From Gammaproteobacteria bacterium (GTDB taxonomy: Bacteria > Pseudomonadota > Gammaproteobacteria > Pseudomonadales > Azotimanducaceae): a stretch of DNA of 39,454 nt. Numbering within the stretch: the first letter of the stretch is position 1; the number at the start of each line of letters is the position of its first letter. The translations under genes were made by a program, and so were the position numbers. The notes below the pieces were generated by a model. That model worked only from the letters and a program-made list of their open reading frames with translations, made no database searches and was not told the origin of the DNA. The stretch spans positions 1-39,454 of the forward strand of contig JAPOYV010000063.1 in NCBI GenBank assembly GCA_026706385.1, read 5' to 3'. Below, piece by piece: positions 1 to 8,638 of this stretch.

Positions 1-1121
1 TCGAAGCGATCGAGCAGCGGACAAATCGCTATGACTTAGGTCTGGTCCGGCCACTCGTCGTCCTAGGCGATGCGCTAGCCGGCGTCGGGGACACCGAAGG
101 TGCCTTCGGTGCCTACGACCGCGCCCGGCACATCGCGCGCGTGAACCAGGGGCTGCATCACCCGAGCCAGGTGCCGATCGTCTACCGGGAGGCCCGCTTG
201 ATGGCCGGGCTGGACAACTGGAAGGCCGCCAACAGCCGTCACGAGTACGCCTACACGATCCTGCTACGCAGCTACGGCGGCGACAGTCCGCAGTTGCTGC
301 CGGGGCTCTTCGCGTTGGCGGACTGGTACATGTCGAGCTACAACATCTTCTCGGCGCGCGCCCTCTACGAGCACGCGACCAGCGTGGCAACCAAGCACTT
401 GCGCGGCGACCATCCAGCGAGGATCCGCGCCCTGCGCAGCGTCGCCGCAACGTATCGCAATGAACGTTTCCCACCGTTCTATACGCGGCGTCGCGACGAG
501 GGGGGCTCGACGGTCGGATCCTATGCCGGGTTCCAGTACCGGCCGACCAACAACCCGTCCGTCAACAGCTTCGCCAAGGGCGAGCGTGCGTTGATCGAGG
601 TGATCAACATCGTCCAGGAACGCGACGGTGGCGTCGGTGAGGACGTCGCCAAGGCGATGCTGGAGTTGGCCGACTGGTTCATCATGTTCGAGAAGCACAC
701 CCGCGCGACGTCCCTGTACCGGCGGGTTTGGGAACTGCTGCAATCCAAGCCGGACTTGCGCGACCGCACGTTCGCGCATCCGACGGCGCTCTACCTGGCG
801 TTGCCCAGCGACCCCTCGAAACCGGACAGCGCCGACGAGGACGAGGCCCAGGAGGGCGTGATCGAGTTGTCTGTGGACATCGACCCGCGCGGCTTCGTCA
901 GCCACATCGACACGTTGCGTTCGGAACCCAAGGACCTGATGGACTTCAAGGTCCGCCGCGCCCTCAAGCGTGCCAGGTATCGCCCGGCTTTCGACGGGCT
1001 CAATCCGCTGGCGACCGAGGACGTCCGCATCAAGCATTCGTTCGTTTACTATCGCTCGGCCCACGTCCGCCACGGCGGAATCGAAACCTCCGTAGCGCAT
1101 CGCGGTCAAACAAGGCCTTAA
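1..1121 (+). CDS. TPR-like protein with TonB-C-like C-terminus (5' partial)
   Basis: The frame is open from base 3, so the start lies left of the window and 372 residues are visible. The visible part is helical and rich in Ala, Tyr and Arg, with degenerate tetratricopeptide-like repeats (segments around LLPGLFALADWYMSSYNIFSA and MLELADWFIMFEKHTRATSLY have the W/Y...A...A spacing of TPR helices). The last ~75 residues (IELSVDIDPRGFVSHI onward, including RRALKRARYRPAF) look like the beta-alpha-beta fold of TonB C-terminal domains, where a conserved YxP follows a helix. It is probably periplasmic and may be a scaffold. It is the first gene of the run that continues to 13,670, 48 nt before the next start. 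The TPR call is moderately sure; the TonB-C resemblance is by eye only. Confidence 0.7.
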   Translation, partial: EAIEQRTNRYDLGLVRPLVVLGDALAGVGDTEGAFGAYDRARHIARVNQGLHHPSQVPIVYREARLMAGLDNWKAANSRHEYAYTILLRSYGGDSPQLLPGLFALADWYMSSYNIFSARALYEHATSVATKHLRGDHPARIRALRSVAATYRNERFPPFYTRRRDEGGSTVGSYAGFQYRPTNNPSVNSFAKGERALIEVINIVQERDGGVGEDVAKAMLELADWFIMFEKHTRATSLYRRVWELLQSKPDLRDRTFAHPTALYLALPSDPSKPDSADEDEAQEGVIELSVDIDPRGFVSHIDTLRSEPKDLMDFKVRRALKRARYRPAFDGLNPLATEDVRIKHSFVYYRSAHVRHGGIETSVAHRGQTRP

Positions 1122-1169
1122 CGCCGATTTGGTAGGAGAACATCCAAGGTGGTGGGAGCCAAAGAGACG

Positions 1170-2417
1170 ATGACGGCGGCACGAATGCCTGCGTACCCTC
1201 GTCGCGGAGCGCGCATGGCCACGGCGTGGATTGCGTGCAGCGTCGTGGCCGCGGCGCTGACGGTGACGGGATGTCAAACGCCGATCATGCCGCCTATGCC
1301 GACACCGTCGATGCCGACGCCTTCGGTACCATCCTCCTCGATGCCCTCGCCATCGACTCCCAGCCGCTTGCCGACCCCGCCGACCCAGTCGCCGCCGAGT
1401 CGCATGCCCTCCCCGCCAACGCCGTCGAGCTCCCGCCCTTCGCTGCCAACGCCTTCGCAGACACCGTCGCCCGCGCCTTCAACGCCGAGTACGCCGCCAC
1501 AGTCGCTGCCGCGGCCAACCGATGCGTCGAGCCCGAGCAGCCCGTCCGCGGACCCGGCCATGAGCGATCCGCGCGCGCGCCCCAGCCGTTCCTCCGACGG
1601 CGAAAACGCACCCCAGCAGCAGACCGAACGTCAACCGGGCGACGAGAACCGGCAGGAGGGCGAGCAGCGCGCCACCGCCGGTCCGCAGCAAGCCGCAGGC
1701 GAGGCCGAACCGGCTGGCGACCAGGCCGACGCCGGATCGCCTGACCGAGGCGACGACCAGCAAGCCGGCGCCGAGCCGGGAAGCGAGCAGACCGACGGTG
1801 ACGACGGCTGGGAGACGAGCAACGACCTGCCGGGCGTCATCGGCCCGCAAGGGCCCGACGCGCCTTCCGCCGCGACCGCGCAAGGAGAACAGACCGGTGC
1901 CGACGGCGAGGACGAAGAGCAAGCCCCCGGGGGCGACGAGGACAGTCCCGGCGGTGCCGGCGATGAGGATCGCGTTGCGAGCGGCGGCGATCTCGACGAG
2001 GGCGAGGGCGGGGCTGCGGAGGAGGACGGCGAAGGCGGCCGCGGCGACGAACTGGCACGTGCCCTGGAAGACCTCGACGGCGAGATTCTCGACGAACGCC
2101 TCGCCGTCGGCCGGCCCGACGACGTCGCCAGCGGTGCGATCGCCGCCACCACCGGCGGCGGCGTGAGCCAAGCGGCTGGCAAGCCGGGCCAAGGCACATC
2201 GCAGTCCGGCGGCGGCGACATGCCAGGACGACGCTCAGTGGCGTCGCGCCCACCGGCTACGCCGAATCCCCCCTTGCCCGCCAGACCCGACACCCCGGAC
2301 GCCAAGGACGACGACGTCGTGGCCCGGCAACTGCGCGAGGCAGCCATGGCCGAAACGGACCCGGATTTGAGGGAACGACTGTGGGAAGAGTACGAGCGCT
2401 ACAAAGCCGGGCTTTAG
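1170..2417 (+). CDS. Pro/Ser/Thr-rich then acidic lipoprotein
   Basis: Probable envelope lipoprotein of about 415 residues. After an Arg-containing n-region comes a hydrophobic stretch (WIACSVVAAALTV) ending in the lipobox V-T-G-C. The mature protein starts with about 90 residues of P-x-P-S/T-type low complexity (PTPSMPTPS and similar), followed by about 200 residues rich in Glu, Asp, Gly and Gln with no globular look. A short charged helix at the C-terminus (VARQLREAAMAETDPDLRER) ends in EEYERYKAGL. Pro-rich linkers after a lipid anchor are typical of proteins that must span periplasm or peptidoglycan. The start is uncertain: ATG 1170 was chosen, GTG 1149 and ATG 1185 are in frame, and the signal peptide is kept in all cases. 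Two other frames are also long and open here because of the low-complexity G+C-rich sequence, but only this frame gives a lipoprotein signal. Confidence 0.72.
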   Translation: MTAARMPAYPRRGARMATAWIACSVVAAALTVTGCQTPIMPPMPTPSMPTPSVPSSSMPSPSTPSRLPTPPTQSPPSRMPSPPTPSSSRPSLPTPSQTPSPAPSTPSTPPQSLPRPTDASSPSSPSADPAMSDPRARPSRSSDGENAPQQQTERQPGDENRQEGEQRATAGPQQAAGEAEPAGDQADAGSPDRGDDQQAGAEPGSEQTDGDDGWETSNDLPGVIGPQGPDAPSAATAQGEQTGADGEDEEQAPGGDEDSPGGAGDEDRVASGGDLDEGEGGAAEEDGEGGRGDELARALEDLDGEILDERLAVGRPDDVASGAIAATTGGGVSQAAGKPGQGTSQSGGGDMPGRRSVASRPPATPNPPLPARPDTPDAKDDDVVARQLREAAMAETDPDLRERLWEEYERYKAGL

Positions 2418-2502
2418 CGGGGCGACGCCGACCCCGGTGTGCGGTGCCGGACTGCGGACGCGACCGGCAAGGCGGTCGTGGGCTTCCGCGCAGCACGAGA
2501 GC

Positions 2503-2508
2503 GAAAGG
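2503..2508 (+). promoter_or_regulatory. Ribosome binding site pointing to a CTG start
   Basis: The sequence GAAAGG lies 7 nt before an in-frame CTG at 2516. Reading from that CTG gives a textbook lipoprotein signal (x-S-R-S-L-V...L-G-G-C). Upstream in-frame starts (GTG 2444, GTG 2381) have no comparable ribosome binding site and would place 24-45 arginine-rich residues before the signal peptide. Confidence 0.45.
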
Positions 2509-2515
2509 CGCCACC

Positions 2516-3769
2516 CTGTCCAGATCGCTCGTCGCTGCGACCGCCATAGCGGTGCTTGGCGGATGCGCTTCGCATACGGTCCGCGTGGTGGACATGACGC
2601 CGCCGCAGCAATTCGACCGGGTCGTTGACGAGGCGCTTCTGCTCGACGTCGGCGTAACCGTGTTCGACGCCAACGTGCCCGAGGTCTTCGACGACCAAGT
2701 CGCGCAGAACATCACGCCCGAGGTGCGCCGCGCCGAAGCCAACTACATGGCCTACTTCGCCAAGAACCTGTTGCAGTCGACCGGCAACTGGGGCGCTGTC
2801 CGCGTGGTTCCGCGCGCCACGCATGCCGTCGACGTGACCTTGACCGGGACCATCGTCCACTCCGACGGTGAGCGCATGATCATGTACGCCGAGGCACGCG
2901 ACGCCCGCGGCACCGTGTGGTTCGCCAAGACCTACGAGGCCTTGGCGAGCAAATACGCCTACGGCGACCTCGTGCCCGTCGGCATCGATCCGTTCCAGGC
3001 GATCTACCGCAACATTGCCGACGACATGCTCACCTATCGCAAGGCACTGCCGGACGCGACGGTCCAAGCGATCCGCACCACGGCGGAGATGAAGTTCGCA
3101 CGCGAGTTCTCGCCCGACGCCTTCGAGGACTATGTCGTCCAGGAGGGAGACACCGGCGTTTTCGCGGTCCAGCGGCTTCCGGCCGAAGACGATCCCATGC
3201 TCGACCGCGTGCGCCAGGTGCGCGAACGCGAGTACCTCTTCATCGACACGCTCGACGAGTACTTCGAGGACTTCAGCGCGCGGATGTACCCCACGTACCA
3301 GGATTGGCGCCAAGCAACGTACGGAGAAGCCATCGCCTACCGCGAGCAGCGGGAGAAGGCCAAGCGGCGAGCCATTGCGGGCGCCGTCGGGATCGCGGCC
3401 GGCGCCGCGGCGCAAATGAGCGATACGACGCTGACGCGGTACGGCGGGGCCGTGTCGATCATCGGCGGCGCGGCTGCTGTGGGCCGAGGCATCCAGGCTT
3501 TCGCCGACGCCAAGGTCCACAGCGACGTCCTCCAGGAACTCGGCGCATCCGCCGAGGCGGAGATCTCGCCCCATACCATCGAACTCGAGAACCGCACGCT
3601 TACCTTGCAAGGAACCGTCGAGGATCAGTACGAGCAGTTGCGTCGCGTCCTCAAACGCATCTACTACGAGGAACTCGGCTTGGTGCTGCCCCCCGAGGAC
3701 GCCGCCGATGCCGATGACGAGCGCCCCAGCGCCGAGATCCTCGTCGACGGCTCGCCCTATGCCGACTGA
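2516..3769 (+). CDS. Envelope lipoprotein, unknown function
   Basis: A 417-residue lipoprotein with signal SRSLVAATAIAVLGG, lipobox L-G-G-C and mature N-terminus CASHTVRVVDM. The first ~220 mature residues look globular alpha/beta (for example DVTLTGTIVHSDGERMIMYA and TYEALASKYAYG, the pattern of proteins that assemble on the outer membrane). A charged helical part follows (YREQREKAKRRA), then a Gly/Ala-rich stretch (AGAVGIAAGAAAQMSD...GGAVSIIGGAAAVGRGI) that could insert in or lie on a membrane, and a C-terminal helix with an acidic tail. I do not recognise the family. The start is placed at CTG 2516 because of the Shine-Dalgarno motif and the signal peptide; GTG 2444 or GTG 2381 (overlapping the upstream gene) are the conventional alternatives. 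Its stop lies inside the start of the next gene (11-nt overlap), implying translational coupling. Confidence 0.7.
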   Translation: MSRSLVAATAIAVLGGCASHTVRVVDMTPPQQFDRVVDEALLLDVGVTVFDANVPEVFDDQVAQNITPEVRRAEANYMAYFAKNLLQSTGNWGAVRVVPRATHAVDVTLTGTIVHSDGERMIMYAEARDARGTVWFAKTYEALASKYAYGDLVPVGIDPFQAIYRNIADDMLTYRKALPDATVQAIRTTAEMKFAREFSPDAFEDYVVQEGDTGVFAVQRLPAEDDPMLDRVRQVREREYLFIDTLDEYFEDFSARMYPTYQDWRQATYGEAIAYREQREKAKRRAIAGAVGIAAGAAAQMSDTTLTRYGGAVSIIGGAAAVGRGIQAFADAKVHSDVLQELGASAEAEISPHTIELENRTLTLQGTVEDQYEQLRRVLKRIYYEELGLVLPPEDAADADDERPSAEILVDGSPYAD

Positions 3770-5381
3770 GCCTTCAGCCGGGGAGCGCGAGGGGCCTGCC
3801 CCTCGCAAGAAAGAGCCTTCAGCCGGGGAGCGCGAGGGGCTCTCGCCTCGCGAAGAAGAACCCACCTATATCGAGCCCGTCGCCGCACCACTGACGCGCA
3901 GCGGCGGTCGCGGGCGCGCCATCATGGGCGGCGATGCAGGCAAGCCCTTGAGCCGTCTCTCGGCGCGCGCGCTGTGGTTTACGGTCGTCATGATCCTGCT
4001 CGGCGGGGCGCTCGCATACGTGGTCATCAGCCTTCCCGACCGGGTCGCCACGCCGACGGCCCAAGCACCGGCCAACGCAGCCAATGGGAGCGCGCCGCGC
4101 GCCGAAGCCCGGCCAGCCTCCGACGACATCGTCCCACCGTTTCGCGCCGAGCAGATCGCATTGGCGCGGGAGCAGGCGCGCGAGAAGCTCCGCGACTTCG
4201 TGGACCTGCAGTTGACGCTCGAGAACGACTTCAACATCGCCGCTTGGGGCGCCGACGAACTCGCCCGCGTCAAGGATCGCGCCAACACCGCCGACGCCCT
4301 GTTCATCGACGAACGGTTCGACGACGCGATCGACGAGTACGCAGGGGCTCTGGCCGACTTGCAGGCCTTGGCCGCCAAGGGCGAGACGCTGTTCGAAGGG
4401 GCGGTCTCCGCCGGCTTGGAGGCACTAGCGGCCCGTGACGCGGAAGCCGCCCGCCAGGCGTTCGACCGGGCATTGGCCATGCGCCCTGAAGACGGCCGCG
4501 CCGCCGCCGGCGCACGACGCGCAGCCAGGCTGCCGGACGTCATCGCCGCGTTGCGCGAAGCCGAACGCGCGATCCTCCGCGACGACTACGACGAAGCCTC
4601 CAGCCACGTCGCCGAAGCGCGCCGCCTCGACCCGGCAACCACCGGCCTCAAGGAGCTGTCGGCGCAGATCGCATCGGCACGGATCGCCAAGCTTCGCGAC
4701 GCACAGTTGTCCGATGCGTTCGCGGCCTTGGCGGCGGGCCGACACGGCGCGGCGTTGGACGCGTTCGATCAGGTTCTGAAGGGAAATCCGGCGCATCCGA
4801 CGGCACTGGCCGGCCGCCAGCAGACCGTCCAAGCCCAGACCCTTGCGGCGATCGACGACCTGCGCGCCAAGGCTCTCGCCGAGGCCCAGGCCGAGGACTG
4901 GGAAGCGGCGCTCTCAAGCTACGACGCTGTTCTCGCCATCGATCCATCACTGCAGTTCGCGCGCGACGGCAAGGCGCGGATCCGCGAGCGCGTCATGCTG
5001 ATCCGCGCCATGGACGCTGTGCTCGCCGATCCGGGCCGGCTTTCCTCGGACCAGGAGTTCGCCGCGGCCAAGGAGACGCTCAGATCGGCCACCGAACAAG
5101 CGGACGCCGGAGCGGCGTTCGAAAAGCGCCTCGCCGACTTCCGCGACCTCGTGACGCGCAGCGCGGAACCCATTCCCCTGATCCTGGTGTCCGACAATGC
5201 CACCGAGGTGACCATCCATAAGGTCGGTGTACTCGGTGCTTTCGAACGTCACGAGTTGGCACTAAGGCCGGGCCGCTACGTGATCGTGGGCAGCCAGGTC
5301 GGGTGCCGCGACGTGCGCAAGGAGATCGTCCTGTCCTCGGGCATGGCCCCGGTCGATATCCGCTGCGCGGAACGGATCTGA
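3759..5381 (+). CDS. Membrane-anchored TPR-like protein
   Basis: A 540-residue protein. Residues 1-35 are mostly two copies of a 15-residue repeat (EPSAGEREG...) encoded by the 45-bp DNA repeat. A single membrane segment lies near residues 71-92 (LWFTVVMILLGGALAYVVI) and is preceded by Arg-rich sequence, so the C-terminal ~440 residues should be periplasmic. Those residues are helical with several TPR-like units (FDRALAMRPEDGRAAAGARR, FDQVLKGNPAHPTALAGRQ, YDAVLAIDPSLQFARDGKAR have the classic A..P.....A spacing). The end is a small beta domain (ILVSDNATEVTIHKVGVLG...LRPGRYVIVGSQVGCRDVR) resembling a PEGA-like module. The start ATG overlaps the upstream stop as ATGCCGACTGA. It is probably a scaffold of the envelope complex encoded by this run. 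Confidence 0.75.
   Translation: MPTEPSAGEREGPAPRKKEPSAGEREGLSPREEEPTYIEPVAAPLTRSGGRGRAIMGGDAGKPLSRLSARALWFTVVMILLGGALAYVVISLPDRVATPTAQAPANAANGSAPRAEARPASDDIVPPFRAEQIALAREQAREKLRDFVDLQLTLENDFNIAAWGADELARVKDRANTADALFIDERFDDAIDEYAGALADLQALAAKGETLFEGAVSAGLEALAARDAEAARQAFDRALAMRPEDGRAAAGARRAARLPDVIAALREAERAILRDDYDEASSHVAEARRLDPATTGLKELSAQIASARIAKLRDAQLSDAFAALAAGRHGAALDAFDQVLKGNPAHPTALAGRQQTVQAQTLAAIDDLRAKALAEAQAEDWEAALSSYDAVLAIDPSLQFARDGKARIRERVMLIRAMDAVLADPGRLSSDQEFAAAKETLRSATEQADAGAAFEKRLADFRDLVTRSAEPIPLILVSDNATEVTIHKVGVLGAFERHELALRPGRYVIVGSQVGCRDVRKEIVLSSGMAPVDIRCAERI
3768..3857 (+). repeat. Two tandem copies of a 45-bp repeat, in coding frame
   Basis: Two near-identical 45-bp units (3768-3812 and 3813-3857). 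Each contains GCCGGGGAGCGCGAGGGGC and, in the first unit, the inverted pair GAGGGGC/GCCCCTC. Forty-five is a multiple of three and no frame has a stop, so the repeat is read through as a 15-residue peptide repeat at the N-terminus of the gene starting at 3759. The same unit occurs in reverse orientation at 12,079-12,249. Confidence 0.9.
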
Positions 5382-5422
5382 CGCAAGCGACCGCACCTCA
5401 AGGTCGATGAGAACGAACCGCC

Positions 5423-7480
5423 GTGGCTGAGCACGACACCGGCCGGGACGACCGGATTCAAGCGGTCGAGTTCAAACCGACAGCCGCCACCGGCCGCGAC
5501 CGCACAAGGCAGGTCACCCCCGGGCGCCTGGTCGTCGTTGCCGTCGTCGCTGTCGTCGCGTGGGTCCTGTGGTTCATCTTCACCGCCAAGTCAGTGCGCT
5601 TCGACGTCCAACCGCCACCCGACTCGCTGACGGTAGACGACGGGTTCGCCTTCCAGCTCGGCGAGACGCATCTCCTGCGCCGCGGCACTTACCACGTGCG
5701 CGCGACGCTACCGGGCTACCACCCGATCAACACCCAGGTCGACATCGGCGCGGAGCGCAACCAGACGTTCACATTGGCCATGACGAAGCTGCCCGGACGA
5801 GTCCGCTTCGACATCGACCCCGTCGGCGCAACGGTGGACGTCGAAGGCTTCGAGACGCCGCGGAGTGCCCCGTTCGAAGCATCGATGGCGGCCGGCCCGC
5901 AGGTCGCGATCATTCGCCACGAACGCTACCAGGAAGCCACGGTCGAGTTCGAAGTCGAAGGCATGGATGGACAACAGACGGTGACGGCGGCGCTCGCGCC
6001 GAACTGGGCCGACGTGGTGATTCCCACGCGGCCACCGGGTGCCGAAGTTCTCATCGACCGCGCGCCGAGCGGATTCACCACCCCTGGCCCCGTACCGATT
6101 CTCGCGGGCGAACATCGCGTCTCGGTGAAGCTGCCCGGCTACCAGACGTGGACCGACATCCTGTACGTCGAAGCGGGCAAGGATCGCGTCCTGCCCCCGG
6201 TCGAACTGGTCGTGGCCGACGGCCTGGTCGAGGTCGACTCCAGCCCCCGCGGCGCGAGCATCACCGTGAACGGCACGTATCGCGGCGTGACGCCGCTCGA
6301 GGTCGATGTCGCCCCCGACCGCAGCCACGAGTTCCGCGCCTTCAAGGTCGGCTTCGACTCCAAGACGCGGGTCCTCACGGTCCCCTCGGGCGAGCAAAGG
6401 TCCATCCGCTTCGCGTTGAGCGCCCTGCGCGGCGACATCGCGGTCGAGACCGATCCCGACGACGCCGCACTTTGGATCGACGGCAAGCACCACGGCACGG
6501 CGAGCGGAACCATCACCCTCACAGCCGTCCCGCACGAAATCGAGATCCGCAAGGAAGGCTACGCCGGCTACCGCAAGACCGTGACGCCGCAGCCGGGATT
6601 CACCCAAGCGCTGCGCGTCAGGTTGCTGACCCTGGAAGAAGCGCGCATGGCCGCGCTCAAGCAGGTGCGATCGACCAGCCAGGGCCATGAACTGGTACTG
6701 CTGAGCCCCGGACGCATCCGCATGGGCGCCTCCCGTCGGGAGCCCGGCCGACGTGCCAACGAGGTGCTGCGCACGGCCGAGCTAACCCGCCTCTTCTATC
6801 TCGGCCGGCACGAGGTGACCAACGGCCAGTTCCGCGTGTTCGCGGCCGGCCACTCGTCAGGCGACTACCAGAACATCGACCTGAACGGCGACAGGCAGCC
6901 AGCCACCGGCATGTCCTGGCAGGAGGCTGCGCTGTACTGCAATTGGCTGTCGCGCCAAGACCGGCTGGAGCCGTTCTACACGGTGGAGTTCGGCAAGGTC
7001 GTCGGTTTCAACCCGGCGGCGTTGGGCTACCGCATGCCAACCGAGGCCGAGTGGGCTTGGACGGCGCGCTCGGTCGAGGGCGAGGACGAGCCCTTGCGAT
7101 TCGCCTGGGGCGATCGCTTGCCGCCGCCCGAGCGGCACGGCAACTACGCCGATCAGGCCGCCTCGCACATCGTGGCGCGGATCGTGCTCGGCTTCAACGA
7201 CAACTACAACGTCAGCGCGCCGATCGGGACGTTTCCGGCCAACGCCAAGGGCATCTACGACCTGGGCGGCAACGTGGCCGAGTGGGTCAACGACTACTAC
7301 GAGATACCCGGCGGCGGCGACACGCTGAACCCGCTGGGCCCCGCCGAGGGGGACTACCACGTGATCCGCGGCGCAAGCTGGCAGAAGGGTACGGTGACCG
7401 ATCTCAGGCTGTCGTTCCGGGACTACGGTGCCGAGGGCAGGCAGGACGTGGGCTTCCGAATCGCGAGGTTCGCCGAATGA
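5423..7480 (+). CDS. PEGA-repeat membrane protein with FGE/SUMF-like domain
   Basis: A 685-residue protein. One membrane anchor lies at residues 35-54 (RLVVVAVVAVVAWVLWFIF). About five PEGA-type beta repeats follow at residues 57-400; they are recognised by units such as DSSPRGASITVNGTYRG, TRPPGAEVLIDRAPSG and LPGYQTW or KEGYAGY. The C-terminal ~265 residues are a formylglycine-generating-enzyme/sulfatase-modifying-factor domain: HEVTNGQF, MSWQEAALYCNWLS, YRMPTEAEWAWTAR, GIYDLGGNVAEWVNDYY, VIRGASWQ, LSFRDYG and DVGFRIARF. In the segment after RGASW, where true FGEs carry the catalytic Cys, there is none, so the domain is probably structural or binding rather than an oxidase. PEGA domains are usually extracytoplasmic, so it probably faces the periplasm. 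The GTG start is weakly supported. Its TGA overlaps the next ATG by 4 nt. Confidence 0.88.
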   Translation: MAEHDTGRDDRIQAVEFKPTAATGRDRTRQVTPGRLVVVAVVAVVAWVLWFIFTAKSVRFDVQPPPDSLTVDDGFAFQLGETHLLRRGTYHVRATLPGYHPINTQVDIGAERNQTFTLAMTKLPGRVRFDIDPVGATVDVEGFETPRSAPFEASMAAGPQVAIIRHERYQEATVEFEVEGMDGQQTVTAALAPNWADVVIPTRPPGAEVLIDRAPSGFTTPGPVPILAGEHRVSVKLPGYQTWTDILYVEAGKDRVLPPVELVVADGLVEVDSSPRGASITVNGTYRGVTPLEVDVAPDRSHEFRAFKVGFDSKTRVLTVPSGEQRSIRFALSALRGDIAVETDPDDAALWIDGKHHGTASGTITLTAVPHEIEIRKEGYAGYRKTVTPQPGFTQALRVRLLTLEEARMAALKQVRSTSQGHELVLLSPGRIRMGASRREPGRRANEVLRTAELTRLFYLGRHEVTNGQFRVFAAGHSSGDYQNIDLNGDRQPATGMSWQEAALYCNWLSRQDRLEPFYTVEFGKVVGFNPAALGYRMPTEAEWAWTARSVEGEDEPLRFAWGDRLPPPERHGNYADQAASHIVARIVLGFNDNYNVSAPIGTFPANAKGIYDLGGNVAEWVNDYYEIPGGGDTLNPLGPAEGDYHVIRGASWQKGTVTDLRLSFRDYGAEGRQDVGFRIARFAE

Positions 7481-7827
7481 TCGCCCGGCTCTGCTGGGCA
7501 AGCCTCATGGCCACGGCGCTGGTCTTGTCCCCCACGTCGCGCGCGCAAGGCGAAGACCAACGACCGCTGTCCGAAGAGACGACTACGGAGAGCGGGTCGC
7601 AATCCGAATCCGAACCGGAGCCCGTTGCCGTGGTCGAATCAGCAGGCGAACCGCCGGCAGACCCGGATGCCGCACGAGTGGACGAGGAGATCGAGTCGAG
7701 GGCCGCCGATGACACTGACCGCGCAGACGAGTCCGAGCCGCCTCAAGCCGAGCCGGCCGCGGAGATCTTCGTGCCGAGCGAGGACATTTCCGAGGACTTC
7801 GCCGTACCCTTCCCGGTAGACATCTGA
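7477..7827 (+). CDS. Small exported acidic protein
   Basis: A 116-residue protein starting at the ATG that overlaps the upstream stop (ATGA). The N-terminus is a Sec-type signal peptide (MIARLCWASLMATALVLSP...SRAQG, probable cleavage after ...RA or AQ). The mature part is almost entirely Glu, Ser, Asp, Pro and Ala, probably disordered, and ends in the hydrophobic-acidic tail DISEDFAVPFPVDI. No domain is recognised. Exported disordered acidic proteins can act as linkers or ligand strands between envelope components. It sits 12 nt before the proton-channel gene and is clearly part of the same transcript. Confidence 0.7.
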   Translation: MIARLCWASLMATALVLSPTSRAQGEDQRPLSEETTTESGSQSESEPEPVAVVESAGEPPADPDAARVDEEIESRAADDTDRADESEPPQAEPAAEIFVPSEDISEDFAVPFPVDI

Positions 7828-7839
7828 CAGATCCGCTCA

Positions 7840-8637
7840 ATGAAGAAGACGCTGCCGTTCGAGTTCATCTACCAGATCATCGCCCTCGTGGTGGCGGTGA
7901 TCGTCGTGCACCTCGCCTATGTCACAGTCGTTCGGCCGAACGCCGACGCCATCTTGGAAACGCAGGCCGCGCAAGCCGCCATCGAGGCTGACTACGTCCC
8001 GGAACGCTCGCTCTACGTGGTGCTGCGCGACTACGAGCAGGAGACCTGCTTCATCCTGGCCCTGTGGGCCATGGCAATCATCGCCTTGAAGACGCGCAAC
8101 TCGCTTCGCGAGCGGCGCATGCTCCAGCAAAGCTACATCGAGGTCACCGAGGGGATGAGCATCCTGCCCGAGGATACCCGCGAGTATTCGCGCCCCCTGC
8201 AGGCGCTGCCCGAGGACGTTCGCCAGAATCTACTGCCGCGGGCCCTGCTCGCCGCATTGCAGCGGTTCGCATCAACGCGCAACGTGCAAGACGTGTCCAC
8301 GGCGGTACGCGCCGTTTGCGAGACCGAGTCCGACCGGCTCGACAGCGAACTCGCGATGGTGCGCTACATCGCCTGGGCCATACCGTCGATCGGCTTCATC
8401 GGCACGGTGCGCGGAATCGGCCAAGCCCTCGGCCAGGCCTACCGGGCCGTGGAGGGTGACATCGCCGGCGTCACCGAAAGCCTGGGCGTGGCGTTCAACT
8501 CCACTTTCGTCGCGCTGATCATCAGCATCTTCGTGATGCTCCTGATGCACCTGCTGCAACTCGTCCAGGAGCGCCTCGTGCTCGACACCCAGCACTACTG
8601 CGACGACTTCCTGATCCGCCACATGCAGGTGCGCTGA
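7840..8637 (+). CDS. MotA/TolQ/ExbB-family proton channel subunit
   Basis: A 265-residue inner-membrane protein. Membrane segments lie near residues 8-32, 68-86, 175-197 and 217-242. The last two carry the family signature: AWAIPSIGFIGTVRGIGQAL (compare TolQ/ExbB 'TAPLLGLLGTVxG') and VTESLGVAFNSTFVALIISIF. A cytoplasmic loop of about 90 residues separates the second and third segments, as in TolQ/ExbB. In the known systems this subunit forms a pentameric channel around two copies of an ExbD/TolR/MotB subunit with one TM helix containing an essential Asp. No ordinary ExbD lies next to it; the two downstream vWA proteins have a suitable TM segment. It starts 12 nt after the previous gene and ends 1 nt before the next. 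Confidence 0.88.
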   Translation: MKKTLPFEFIYQIIALVVAVIVVHLAYVTVVRPNADAILETQAAQAAIEADYVPERSLYVVLRDYEQETCFILALWAMAIIALKTRNSLRERRMLQQSYIEVTEGMSILPEDTREYSRPLQALPEDVRQNLLPRALLAALQRFASTRNVQDVSTAVRAVCETESDRLDSELAMVRYIAWAIPSIGFIGTVRGIGQALGQAYRAVEGDIAGVTESLGVAFNSTFVALIISIFVMLLMHLLQLVQERLVLDTQHYCDDFLIRHMQVR

Positions 8638-8638
8638 C

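Noticed and set aside
1479-2347. Several long - strand and + strand ORFs inside the Pro-rich lipoprotein gene
   Set aside because: They are shadows of low-complexity G+C-rich sequence; only the + frame with the lipoprotein signal makes sense in the gene run.
2414-3865. A 483-codon - strand ORF
   Set aside because: Shadow of the lipoprotein gene with Arg/Val/Asp-rich antisense composition and no domains.
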